Source: Meloidogyne chitwoodi (lineage: Eukaryota; Nematoda; Chromadorea; Rhabditida; Meloidogynidae). From it: a stretch of 64,000 bases of DNA. The stretch lies in the NCBI GenBank assembly GCA_015183035.1, contig JACZZP010000008.1, forward strand, positions 62,001 through 126,000, read 5' to 3'. Both the position numbers and the translations under genes were made by a program. This document shows positions 48,184 through 59,600 of the stretch, in pieces. The notes below the pieces were generated by a model. It was not told where the DNA came from and searched no databases. It worked only from the letters and a program-made list of their open reading frames with translations. How positions within the stretch are numbered: position 1 is the first letter of the stretch; each line of letters starts with the position of its first letter.

Positions 48184-49939
48184 TTATGTATTATTCAAAA
48201 CTTTTTGATATTTTGAATCATTGCTTAAATAATCCAAATCGATCGTTGCAAATGCCATTTGAACATAATTTTGATCATTATTCTTATTTCCATCTTCTTT
48301 TCCATCATTTTTGGCACATTTTTTGTTGCTACTATTGAAGGTAACATGTGCTCGACGCGAAATATAATCACCTTTTTGAAAATTGAATTCTAATTGTAAG
48401 TGAAAAAGGAGAGAAAAGTTTAGTCACCGGCCAGGCATCGATCCTGCGACCTTCAAACGTTTGCTAAGGACTTTCTCCCACAAACCGGGTGCTCTACCGA
48501 CTTAACCATCGGAACAACGTTTCACTTTCTCTATTAATAGATTTTATTGCAGTCTAAGCGTTTTAACTGCTAGCAGCGAACCTCCCTACAATGATTTTTG
48601 GGCAGCAGTTATGCACTCGATTTATAGTTTATTTTATTAACATACCAATATTCGAAAAGGAAGCAATTTGAATTATTTCATCATCTGATTCATTGATTTT
48701 TCCGACAAAAATTGTAGATGAACGCTCCCAAAGTTGAAGTCTTTCTGGTTGTTTTTCTATAATACTTACTTTAAATTAAATATTAGTAATAAAAAACCGT
48801 AAATTTTAACTTCATCTTGTAAAAATTTCTGCAAAAAAGCCGAGAAAATTTCACAAATTTTCATTTGTCTTTTTGTGCATTCATCTTCATTCCTTCCCAA
48901 GGTTAAAATTGAAATGCGCTCGCTTTGATTGAATTGTTTAGAATTTGTTGAAGATCGTTGATAAATAGGACCAGAGGCTAATAAACTAATAGGCCAATCA
49001 TTAAGTGAAGAAATAAGACCATTTACAAGAACAGACAAAAATGATGGAATATGAGTTCCTGAATTTGGAAATTTTATAAATTATAAGTCTTCAACAAAAC
49101 TCACCAACTAAACAAAAGGGAGAATCAATTCCATCCGTAATTAAAGGAAATTCATTCAAATCAATATTGCAGCATTCAACAAGTGCTGGGCGAACGAGAA
49201 AAGGACCACTTATTGGAATTGGAGAAGGCTTCAATGATTTTTTTACAAATTTTAATAGCGAAGAACGAAGATCGCGTAGAAAAAGAGCAGAGGATTTATC
49301 TGATCTTAAATTTGAAAAAAAATATTGGAGAACATTTTGGCTGGACCACCAGCTTCAGTGTTGAAACACAAAAACCCAAATTTGGTTGTTTTAACAATTA
49401 AAGCAAACCTAACATTTTGCAAAATCTCATCCAGGTCCTCTTCATAATTTTTTAAATCAAATCTTTGAATAAACTGTTGACTTTGTTTGGCATCTAAACT
49501 ATTTGGTAAAGATAATGCAGCCAAAAGTCCCTCCGAATGCTTGAGCAGTTCGCCTCGAAAAACAAAATACAGATCACGCTGACTAACATCCTAGAATGTT
49601 AAAATATAATTTTAAAAAGTAAAAAACCTTTTTATCTACAGCAGAACTTGAAAAATTAATATAAGCTTTTAACCAACGAAAATAGTCATCTTGAATCTTC
49701 GGTAAATTTGAAAGAAGATCAAACATTTTTCTCTTTTCAAGATTCTCACGTAACTTTTCAACTATAATTTGAAAAGAAAAATATTTTATAAAAAATATAC
49801 AATTTTTAAAGTTGTCTCTAAAATCCAAATTTGGGTCGACAACATGCACTGGAGAAAGATTAAATTGAAACTGAGTTGATTTTGACATTAAAGATTGTTC
49901 TCCAATTTTTGGAATAAATCGTGCAGCAAGATGTCGCAT
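48184..49939 (-). CDS. Mitochondrial seryl-tRNA-synthetase-like protein
   Basis: Exons from 49939 (MRHLAARFIPKIGEQSLMSK, a possible mitochondrial presequence) encode helical N-terminal sequence (NFVEKLRENLEKRKMFDLLS), LPKIQDDYFRWLKAY, FDLKNYEEDLDEILQNVRSL, then VSPALVECCNIDLNEFPLI, FCLVGTHIPSFLSVLVN and a C-terminal WERSSTIFVGKINESDDEII with NIGDYISRRAHVTFNSSNK, ending LNNT-stop at 48184. The P-L...LVGT..i......G and gDYISRR blocks recall class II seryl-tRNA synthetases of mitochondrial type. I do not see a normal class II motif 2 or 3 arginine context, so it may be a SLIMP-like non-catalytic paralogue. A tRNA-cored repeat lies in the last introns. Confidence 0.45.
48412..48592 (-). repeat. 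tRNA-cored repeat, family A copy 2
   Basis: On the minus strand: CCGATGGTTAAGTCGGTAGA (A-box) and GGTCGCAGGATCGATGCCTG (B-box). AGAGAAAAGTTTAG at the left and AACGTTTCACTTTCTCT at the right are complementary arms. TTCTCTATTAATAGATTTTA beside it matches copies 1 and 3. Confidence 0.7.
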
Positions 49940-50048
49940 TTATAAATTAAACGATAAGAAAAAAAATTATTTAAATTGTGTGAATTAAAAATATAAAAAT
50001 AGATAAAAATAAAAATGACTAATAATCAATTTAATTTAAACAAAAAAT

Positions 50049-53000
50049 TTAATCAATCCTTTTAACTTTTTCTTTAATAGAGTTTAACAGTGTTTCTCTT
50101 GCAATAAGAACAGCAGGATCTCTATTTTGTAAACCAAAAGTAATGTTTGGTTTATTTTTTGATGAATCAAGCAAAGAGGAATCATCAATTTTTGAAGCAA
50201 ATTCTTCACTGTTTTCATTTTTTACTTCATCTTCCCTTGCATCTGATGAAATGATTGTTTCCTTGTTGAGAACCTGATCTACTTCTACTGTCCGAGCATC
50301 ATTGGGATTTTTTTCAGATGTTGTAGCGTCTTGGTTGTTGCTGTTTTCTACTTCTATTTTTAGGTTTGAAGAAACTTTTGATTCTCGTTGTACTCGACTA
50401 AAATATAAAAGATCATTAAAAATTGAATGGTTAAAAATACTTTAAAATCTGATGTCGTTTTTTAATAACAGAAGGCGAATTCAAAATAGAATCTTTACAA
50501 AAATCAGAAGTGTCAGGACGATTTCTATCAACCTCAAAAATAGGATTTTTCCTATGTGGCGGATGCTTTGAAGTTGAAGGAATCACTTTCAAACTTTTCA
50601 ATGCTTGCATAGCATCATAATCGATCGCTTGGTTTGCGAGTGTATTCGCAATTTTTTCAAGTCTCGATTTTTCTTCCTAATTTAAAAAAATAATTTGCAT
50701 GTTAAAAATAAATTTTACCTTATTGATAGCCGCTACTCTGCTCTCACTATCAGGACCTATATTGGAAATTTCTGAACAAATTTGCTCCATTGGTGAAAGT
50801 ACAGCCAATGTTGTACGACGAACATCAATAACAGAAATTATACCAGCCATTTGAACGGCAAAAGGTTTAAAATGTTGAGAAAACTAAAATGATCATATAA
50901 TTAATTAAATATTTAAAAACAAAACCTTGAGTGCCTGTTTTGCTAATTTCTGCAAATGTTGCATTTCTTCAAGCTTTTCACGCACTAGTTGCTGTTGTCT
51001 GAAACTTTTTTTTAAATACAATTTTTCAAAACAAACTCCCAATTATACAATAGAGAAAGCAGAAGTTTAGCCATCGGGCAGGCAAGAACCTGCGACATCG
51101 CCAATGCTCGCTAGGGCTCTAATCGGACGCTTTACCGACTAAGCCATTGAGAAACGATTAAACTTCTCTTTTAATAGATCTTATACCTCCTCTTAAGCGT
51201 TTAACTAACAACGACCTCGCTTACTAGTTTCAAAGAAAACCGTGTATTAGAAGAAATCAAACCTTTGAACTCTTTCCAAGTCTTGCCTCCAGAGCTGACT
51301 TAATGATTGTTGAATTATCATCTGAACTTTATTCTTATGTGCTTCAAGTTGATCCCAAGCATTTTCACAACTTTTAAATACAAAAATAATTTGATAAAAA
51401 AATTAAAACCATAACAGTCGATTAATTAATCCTTCACCATTAACGACACAACGACGAAGAACAATGTCTTTATGTAGATCAATTAGATTTGAAGAAATAA
51501 ATGAAATTTCTTTGGTAAACTTCTGCAGGGGGATTGCAATATTTTGAAATAGGTCCAAAAAACGCTGCTCAATAAAAGTATCGCTAAATTTAGACAAATA
51601 ATAAAAGAAAATTTTAATAGTTTAACCTTTCCGAATGGACAGGGAAAATATTGAAATTGGTAGATTCGACAGAAGCTAATTCAGAAGAAATAAGGACATC
51701 AGATCCGAATCCAAAATCGAAAGCATTTGGAAGCTTCACTTCACTGGACGAAACTCTCTCATTTGAAATTGAAAAAAATAAAATTTATTAATTTAAATTA
51801 CTTATCATTTTTTATCTTTGAATTGCCTGAATTCACAATCAATTTATTTGGCATCAAACAATTTTCGTTTAGAGATGTAATAAAGCCCATAGGTTGACAG
51901 ATCATCAGATTAAATTCCTTGGCAAAATCGATATTTAGAGTTGAATCAAATTTGACTTTTTGTAAAAGTTGGCCATTCGAAGACAAAAATTGCTAAAAAA
52001 TTAAATAATTAAAACAATAAAAGTAACTTGAATAAGCTTCGAAAGATCACCATAACAATGCAATAAATCGATTTTAGACGCATATGAACAAAAGATTGAA
52101 ACACTCAAAAGATTAATGGCTAATGGACTCTACAAATTCCAAAAACATTAAAAATATATAATTTAAAAAACCTCCAACTGATCAAAATTTTTCAACTGAG
52201 AAATAATTTTGTCCATCTTTCCAGACTTTTCTTTCAACAATTTGTCTAATAACAGACTTCTTAATTGATTTATTCTAACAATAATATCGTCACATTTGTT
52301 GTTGACCCTTAAAATTAATAAGTAAAAAAGTAGGTTTAACAAACTCCTTGGACATAAAATCAAAATTTTTCTCCAATTCATCAATGAGTCGACGTCTTAA
52401 ATCACACTGCTCTCTTAATTCAGATTGAAAAGTTTTGAGATTAAAAGCACTCTTTTCTAGCTTATCACAGCAAATTTTATGAGCAACGTCAATATTTAGA
52501 AAATGACCACGTCGCTCAAGAGAGGAAGAATTGAAACATTCGATGCACATTAATGACTAAAAGTGTTCATAAAGAAAAATTAGAAAATGAAATACTCAAA
52601 ATACCTTTGCATCAAGACAATATAAAATATAAGGCTCATTATGAGTTGAGCAAAAAGGTCGATTTCTTATCCGGCCACGTTCTTCCATTTGAACAATATT
52701 GTGCAACAAAAAAATCTTTGCCTGAAAAAATAAGTTCAAAAAAAGTAAAAACAAAACTCTATGAGTATTCTCTCGACATTCTCCACATAAAGGTTGTTGA
52801 CAAGTTTCACAGAAAAACATGGGTTGCGAAATCTTCAAATAAAAAAAGGTAAAAATAATTGAAAATGAAAAAAACCTTATCACAATTTGCACATGTTTCC
52901 GTGGGCTCACGAGAACTTTCGACAATGTAATTTAATACCTAAAAACTATTTTTGATTTTTACGACTAATTTCTGGTTTAAATAAAAAATATGTGAAAAGA

Positions 53001-53244
53001 GAAAACCTTATCAATAACAAGTTCATCGACGTTAAATGGCTTCAAACAAGAGATACATTCAGTGGATCCAACGCAATCACGACAAAAATGATGCTGACAG
53101 GGAAGACGAATGGGATTCTGCATTGCCTTAAATTTATAGTTATAAAATGGACATAATCCTTAGTTTACAATAAAAAATAAGATAAGATACCGAATTGCAT
53201 CGCAGACAATTCAACGGATTGTGTAGACTTGTTATAACGTCCAT
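50049..53244 (-). CDS. RNF207-like RING/B-box (TRIM-type) protein
   Basis: The start at 53244 gives MDVITSLHNPLNCLRCNS, then MQNPIRLPCQHHFCRDCVGS and CISCLKPF: a C3HC4 RING. Next come B-box 1 (CANCDKISQPMFFCETCQQ then CGECRENTHRAKIF) and B-box 2 (FCSTHNEPYILYCLDAKSLM then CIECF), then a long coiled coil and a Ser/Asn-rich C-terminus ending KEKVKRID-stop at 50049-50051. The B-box 1 spacing and the THRA.iF..H.IV tail are characteristic of RNF207, an E3-like protein that promotes trafficking of HERG-type potassium channels with HSP70. The start chosen gives the RING in frame; a second ATG five bases upstream is out of frame. It heads a candidate three-gene operon. Confidence 0.78.
51058..51225 (-). 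repeat. tRNA-cored repeat, family A copy 3
   Basis: Minus strand: TCAATGGCTTAGTCGGTAAA (A-box) and ATGTCGCAGGTTCTTGCCTG (B-box). AGAAGTTTAG at left and TTAAACTTCTC at right form complementary arms. Adjacent CTTTTAATAGATCTTATACC with CTCTTAAGCGTTTAACTAAC matches copies 1 and 2. It lies within an intron of the RNF207-like gene. Confidence 0.7.
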
Positions 53245-53308
53245 TCATGTTAAAAATATTTATAAAAATTAAAATTTTTTTATGTATTTATTTACATCGC
53301 ATATTTTC

Positions 53309-53524
53309 ATCGCGTCGAAAAAAGCACTTTTGACGAATATTTTAATCGCGTCGAAAAAAGCACTTTTGACGAATATTTTAATCGCGTCGAAAAAAGCACT
53401 TTTGACGAATATTTTAATCGCGTCGAAAAAAGCACTTTTGACGAATATTTTAATCGCGTCGAAAAAAGCACTTTTGACGAATATTTTAATCGCGTCGAAA
53501 AAAGCACTTTTGACGAATATTTTC
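53309..53524. repeat. 36-bp tandem repeat, six near-identical copies
   Basis: Units ATCGCGTCGAAAAAAGCACT...ATATTTTA start at 53309, 53345, 53381, 53417, 53453 and 53489, with partial copies at both ends. Each unit contains a quasi-palindrome (CGTCGAAAAAAGCACTTTTGACG shortened: CGTC...GACG around AAAA..TTTT). The period is divisible by three and no unit contains a stop, so several frames are open on both strands. The array begins only 65 bases upstream of the RNF207-like start codon. Confidence 0.95.
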
Positions 53525-53529
53525 GTCGC

Positions 53530-54286
53530 GCCAACTGAGCGCGAGGCTAGTCCACAAATTGAGGAAGATAAGAGACACACGCAAAATATTTTTTCATTTT
53601 TAAGGCATATGCAAAGTTCTTGATTTAAATATTTAATATCAGGATTTTGTATCATTTTAATTATTTTTATTTTTTCGTTTTACCAATTTTACCCTCTTTT
53701 AATTGTCACGATTTTCCGCATCAATTATTTTGAAAATCACGCCATGCCCTGTGTAAAAATTTATTTTTATTATCAGTTAATTAAATCTATACGTTTTGAG
53801 TGTTTTGGACGACTTTTAAGACATTTACTATTGTGAATTTAGTAACAAGTAATGGATAATTTCACCATTATTTGCTTGAAAAATCTTTATTTTTTTAATT
53901 TCGTGGGTTTATCATTTTTTACAAACTTTCTGTCAATTCAAATTTATTTTTTTTAATAAAATTATCAAATTATTTAAAAAAATAGATTGTGTCAAATAAA
54001 AATAAACAAAACAAGTATAACATAAAAAAATCAAGTCAAATCCTATTTTGGAAAATAAGTCCTTGAAGAAGGTCAAACCGATTACCTTAATAAAAGTCAT
54101 TTAAAATAATAAACTTGAAAATAAATAAATTACAAACTTAAATTCTACAAACTTAAGTTCCACAAACTTAAATTCAACAATAGTTCTACAACCTTTTATT
54201 TTCAAGTTTAAACTTAGGTTATAAATACAAAAGAATAACAAACTTAAACTACAATACTTATAAACTTGAAAATAAAAATTGTAATC
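53530..54286. other. Intergenic region with short ACAAACTTAAA repeats
   Basis: No gene seen. At 54130-54270, motifs such as CAAACTTAAATTCTACAAAC and variants recur about eight times, forming a loose microsatellite just beyond the biotin ligase stop codon. Confidence 0.5.
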
Positions 54287-55721
54287 TCACCCACCATTGT
54301 CCATTACACTTTCATACTCTCCAGATTCTTTAAGTACTAAAAGATAACCATTCTCATCTATACCCTTTATTGTAACCTTCTCTTCAATACCAACATTTAG
54401 GCGCACTGAAACATTTTCATCCTTATGCAACCAAAAGCTTTCATATTCGCGTTTTAAATTAGTAAAACCATTTAATTTTAGAAATTTGAGTTGTTCCAAA
54501 ATTAAAAATATTTTTAATAATTTTTTTTTTTAATTTTTTAATAATTTATTACCTTCAAATTTATTCAGTATTTGTGCAATAACATCTTCCGTCTCAAGTT
54601 TTTCCATTTTTTTCGAAATTAAATCATTAATACAAATTGTTGGTAATGAATTGGAAATATTTAAACCAACACCTAAATTTAAAAAATATTTTTTATTTTT
54701 TTTTAATTTTTACCTATCAAACAAGTATATCCATTTTCTGATTGTGAACTTGATACTAATATTCCGCCCAATTTAAATTCACGCTTATAGTAAATATCAT
54801 TTGGCCATTTAATTCGAATAGGAAAATCCTAAAAATTAGAATTTTATTTAAAAAAATTAAAAAAACAAAAATTAACCGGTATAAATTCTGTAACGGTTTT
54901 GCAAATAGAAACGGCCATTAAATGCTGAATTAGCACCAGCGATTTACTAATAGATGAATCAAAAGGTACAACCAAATTAACTGTAAACAAAGCTGCTCCG
55001 AAAGGACTAACCCATTCATTACCGGAACGCCTTAAATTTTTTTTATATTTTGAGGAATTTTTATTTTCATCGAAAAGGAATTTTAATCTTATTTTATTTA
55101 AAAAATTATTTAAAAAAAATATTTATCTCTTCCAGCCGTTTGACATCCTGTTACCACCAGAATACCATCAATGTCTGGGAAAGCTTTTGAAAGACTTAAA
55201 AAAATAAAATGAAAATTTATAAAAAAAACCTGTCAGAAATATTCATTGTTGATTCACAAACAGGTACAAAAATAAAAAAATGTCCAAAAACTTTGGTTTC
55301 AAGTTTTTTGTAAAACCTATTTACATCAAAATTGCAAGGAGAAGTATTTGGTATTCCTTCTTTTTGCCTTCTGATTTCTATAGGCAATAAATTTTTATTA
55401 ACCTGTTGTTCCCATATTTTACGTTTTTCTTCATTGTCAAAATGTGTTGAAGGTTGAAAAATTAAATTTGGATTATTGCCAAGTTCTTTTCCAAAGTCCA
55501 TCATCTAAATTTTTAAAATATTTATTTTATTAATTTTAAACCTTTAAAGAAGAAATTGTTGTGTCTGGATTAGCAAATAAATATCCACTACTGAATTTTA
55601 AAAAAGAATTTTTATTTTCCATTCCTGAACAGTTAATCATATTTTTAAAGATTTTAAATCGATTAATTGAAATATTTGAAATTAACAATTCTCGCGCGTT
55701 TAATTTGTAAACAAAATTCAT
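54287..55721 (-). CDS. bpl-1: Biotin--protein ligase (holocarboxylase synthetase)
   Basis: The start at 55721 gives MNFVYKLNARELLISNISIN. The N-terminal part is divergent (SSGYLFANPDTTISS). The catalytic domain follows: FVPVCESTMNISDSLSKAF, DIDGILVVTGCQTAGR, then RSGNEWVSPFGAALFTVNLV, FPIRIKWPNDIYYKREFKLG, GILVSSSQSENGYTCLIGVG and LNISNSLPT, and a C-terminal SH3-like domain (VRLNVGIEEKVTIKGIDE) ending VMDNGG-stop at 54287. Family signatures are GRxR(x)GNxWxSP and KWPNDIY with the Lys. The enzyme makes biotinyl-AMP and loads biotin on carboxylases. It is head to head with acetyl-CoA carboxylase. The intron splitting GR|RSGNEW lacks an obvious GT donor. Confidence 0.9.
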
Positions 55722-56017
55722 GCGAAATATCTCATCTTAAAGAAATAGAATTTCACTTAAAATTTTAAATTAAAAACACACAACGTAAATTGACAAAAGA
55801 AAGAGGAAGGGAAACAAGAGACAAAAATGTTGATTTTTTTCAGTTGATTTAAATTGTTTACCAAAGTCAGTCAATTAGTTTAATATACTTGTTGTTATCA
55901 CATATCTCTATCTATAATTATTCTTTTTCTCCTTCAATGACCGGAAAAAAGAAAAATTTTAAAAATTTTCGCATGATTCACGCTCAGATATGCAATTTTT
56001 TATTGGATTAAAAACTG

Positions 56018-56157
56018 TGTCCAGACATTTCGTCGACAGAAATTGCACGACATTTCGTCCCAACGGCAAAAAATCGTAGGCTCGGGTAAACGAAATGTAG
56101 TTTTTTTGTCGTAGAGGCGAGATGTCGTGCAATTTTATAAGACGAAATGTACAGGTC
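56018..56157. mobile_element. MITE-like foldback element, copy 2
   Basis: Positions 56024-56137 repeat 31190-31305 with a few changes: CCAGACATTTCGTCGACAGA, CACGACATTTCGTCCCAACG, GGCTCGGGTAAACGAAATGT. The right end GACGAAATGTACAGG is the complement of the left end of copy 1 (CCTGTACATTTCGT), fixing that sequence as a terminal inverted repeat. It lies in the promoter region between biotin ligase and acetyl-CoA carboxylase. Confidence 0.8.
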
Positions 56158-56630
56158 CATTAAAAACTTTGGTCGCTGCGCCTAAGTAGGCGCCTAACTT
56201 AGTATTCGCGGCGTTTGCGTCTAATTGTCGTGTATTCGCGGATTTTTTACTTTTTGCATGTTTATGACTCTAATTTACCCTTTTCTTTTTAACTTTTTTT
56301 ATTTCAAAGATCTTTTAAACATGCATGTTTTAAAGGTCAAAAGACAAAAATATCAACTGCGAACCCATAACTCTTTTATTTTTTGATAACGCGATTTTAA
56401 ATGATGTAAAAAAGGAAGAGCACTCCACATTCTCCCTCTTTTAATGGGCTGATGTTATATAATTTATATAAAACGTTCCACCAATTTTTCTTATTATTAT
56501 TTTTCTTTTACAAAAGCCAAAAAATACTTTTATTATTTATATTTTTTTAATTTTATTTTTATTCATAATGTTACAATTTAAAATTTAATTTTTATTTAGG
56601 CATTTTTAGGCAAAATAAAATAAAAAACTT

Positions 56631-59600
56631 ATGCCTAGACCTATGACTTTACCCAGCATTCAAACTTTTCGGGTTAGCAAATTTGATGGAACTTCTGCTC
56701 AATTAAGTAGTAATCTGGTAAATTTTTTTTTAAAATTTTTTAATTTACTTGAATCGTAAATTTAGGTTGATCAAAAGAATCTCGTATTTAATGACATTGA
56801 CGACTTTGTTAATCATTTTTGTGAAGATCCAACTAAAGCTAGGAGCATCAGAAAGGTTTATATTTTTTAATTAAATTTTTATATTAATTGTTTAATTTTA
56901 TTTATTAAAATTTTTAGATTTTGGTGGCAACAAATGGTATAGCTGCAGTTAAATGTATTCTTTCTATGAGAAAATTATTAATGCAACTTTTTCGCAATGA
57001 TAGAATTATTCGATTTGTTTGTCTCACTACTGAACAAGAAATTCAATCAAAAGCAGGTTTGTTTGTTTTTTAAGTGATTTATCATCAAATAAATTTAAAG
57101 AATATCTAAAAATGGCCGATTACCTTGTTTTTTCCCCTGCTGGTGCGAACACGAATAATTATGCAAATGTTGATGAGATTGTTGAGCATGCTACTCGAAA
57201 TAATGTAGACGCTGTTTGGGCAGGATGGGGACACGCTAGTGAGAATCCTCGATTACCCGAAGAGCTTAGCAAAAGAAATATTGTTTTTATTGGACCTCCA
57301 AGTAAAGCAATGTTTGCTTTGGGAGATAAAATTGCTAGTACAATTATTGCTCAGGTTTTCTTTTAAAAGTACTAGAAAAAGTTTATTTTTTTATTTAGAC
57401 AGTAAATATTCCAACAATTGAATGGTCAGGAAGTGGTCTAGTTGTAGAAAATACACAAGAGGGAAAAGAATTAGAAATATCAAACGAACTTTATCTCAAA
57501 GCTTGCGTCGCAGATGTTGAAGAAGGCCTTAGAGCAATGCAAGAAAAAAATATTTCATATCCAGTGATGATAAAGGCATCTGAAGGAGGGGGTGGCAAAG
57601 GAATAAGAAAATGTATAAGTGATGAAGAATTTCGCCTAAATTTTCGGAGGGTACAGGCTGAAGTACCTGGAAGTCCTATTTTCCTTATGAAGTAATTTTT
57701 TAATTTTTTTATTTAAATCTAATTTTTTCCTCAAAATTAACTTGCCGAATGTATTTTCATTTTTATCTAAATAGATGTATGGTCAATGCTCGACACATTG
57801 AAGTTCAACTTATTGGTGATCATTACGGCCAAGTTATTCCCATTTTCACTCGTGATTGTTCGATACAAAGGCGTTGTCAAAAAATAATAGAAGAAGCTCC
57901 AGCAGGAATTGCATCACCTGAAATACAACATCAAATGCAAATGGATGCAGTAAATTTGGCTAAAAAAGTTGGATATGTTAGTGCAGGGACTGTTGAAGTT
58001 TGTTGTTTTTTTAATTTTTTAATTATTTTTTAAATTTTTAAGTACATGTACCTTCCTTCAGAACAAAAATATTATTTTTTGGAATTAAATCCTCGACTTC
58101 AAGTAGAACATCCATGTACAGAAATGGTTGCAAACATTAATATTCCTGCTATTCAACTACAAATCGCAATGGGTATTCCTCTACATAGAATTACTGAAAT
58201 TCGTCTTTTTTATGGAATGGACAGATATGGGTATAAAAAAAATTTTTTTAATATTTAATGTTTAAAAAATTAAAGAAATTCACCTTTTCCTAAAAATCAA
58301 TGCCGTACGGACACAAACATTCACGTTATTGCTGCACGTATTACAAGCGAAGATCCTGCCGAAGGATTTCGTCCTGCGAGTGGATCAGTTGAAGTTCTTA
58401 ATTTTCAATCTAACCAAAATGTTTGGGGCTATTTTTCTGTTTCAAGGTTTTTTTAATTTAAATATTTTTATTTTTTTTCAATTTTAGTACTGGTAAAGTC
58501 CATGAATTTGCTGATTCACAATTTGGACATTTATTTGCAAAAGGAACAACTAGGTTTTTCTAAATTTTTAAAAACAATATTAAAAATTTAAATTATAAGG
58601 TACGAAGCTATTTCTGCTCTATTGTGTGCCTTAAAAGAATTAGAATTGCGTGCTACTTTTACCTCTCAAGTTAATTATTTGGTTGGACTTTTGCATGACA
58701 AAGAATTTGAAAATAATGAATTTCATACCGGTTGGTTGGATGCGAGGATAGCTGCGAGGGTTCAGTCAGCGCCTGAATTACCTGTTCATGTTACTGTTGC
58801 TATTGGAGCTACATTAGGTTTTTAAAAATTATTTTTAATTTTATTTTTTTTTTAATTTTTAAAGTTGGTTACACACGAATTGCTGAAGTTTTCTCAAAAT
58901 TTCAAAGTGCCCTTGAACGTGGCCAAATTTTGCCAAAATCTGGTTTAACAGAAACATGGGAATTAGAACTTGTTCATCACAACATTAAATACAGTGTTAT
59001 GGTTAATCGATTTGGTCCAATAAATTATTTGGTTCGTGTAAATGACAGCGTTGTCACTACAATTGTTAGAGAACTTGGAAATGGAACATTGATAATAACT
59101 TATTCACATCAAGCATATACATGTCATTTGGAAGAAGAGGTTTGTAAAATGAGTCAACTTATTAAAGTCAACACCCTCAAGATCAACTGGCCCTGAGGAT
59201 CAACGCAATGATTTCAGTCAATTGCGTTGATCTTCTGGTTTTGATCTACTGGGTATTGATCTTTAGGGTTGACCCTTAAAATAATTTTTTGGAATTTTTA
59301 ATTAAAAAATTTTTTTTTTAATTTTTTAAAGACTGAACGTTACAAAGTCGTTATTGGTAGAACACTAACAATTTTTGATAAGGAAAATGATCCCTCAATG
59401 CTTCGCTCAAAAAATGCTGGACGTTTTATGCAATATTTAAAAAGAGAAGGTGATTATGTTTCTATTGGTGAAGTTTATGCTGAAATGGAATCAATGAAAA
59501 TGGTTATAAATTTGGAAGTGTCAAAAGCTGGGGGAAGACTTATTCAGGTTTTTCTTATAAAATTTGTTTAAAGATTTTATAAAAATTTTTTTAGGTTGCA

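Noticed and set aside
53309..53524. Possible CRISPR array
   Set aside because: The units are contiguous with no unique spacers, and the genome is eukaryotic.
53282..53655. Long open frames on both strands through the 36-bp array, encoding 12-residue repeat proteins
   Set aside because: Openness is a by-product of a stop-free repeat whose period is a multiple of three. There is no codon bias, no splice context and no family.
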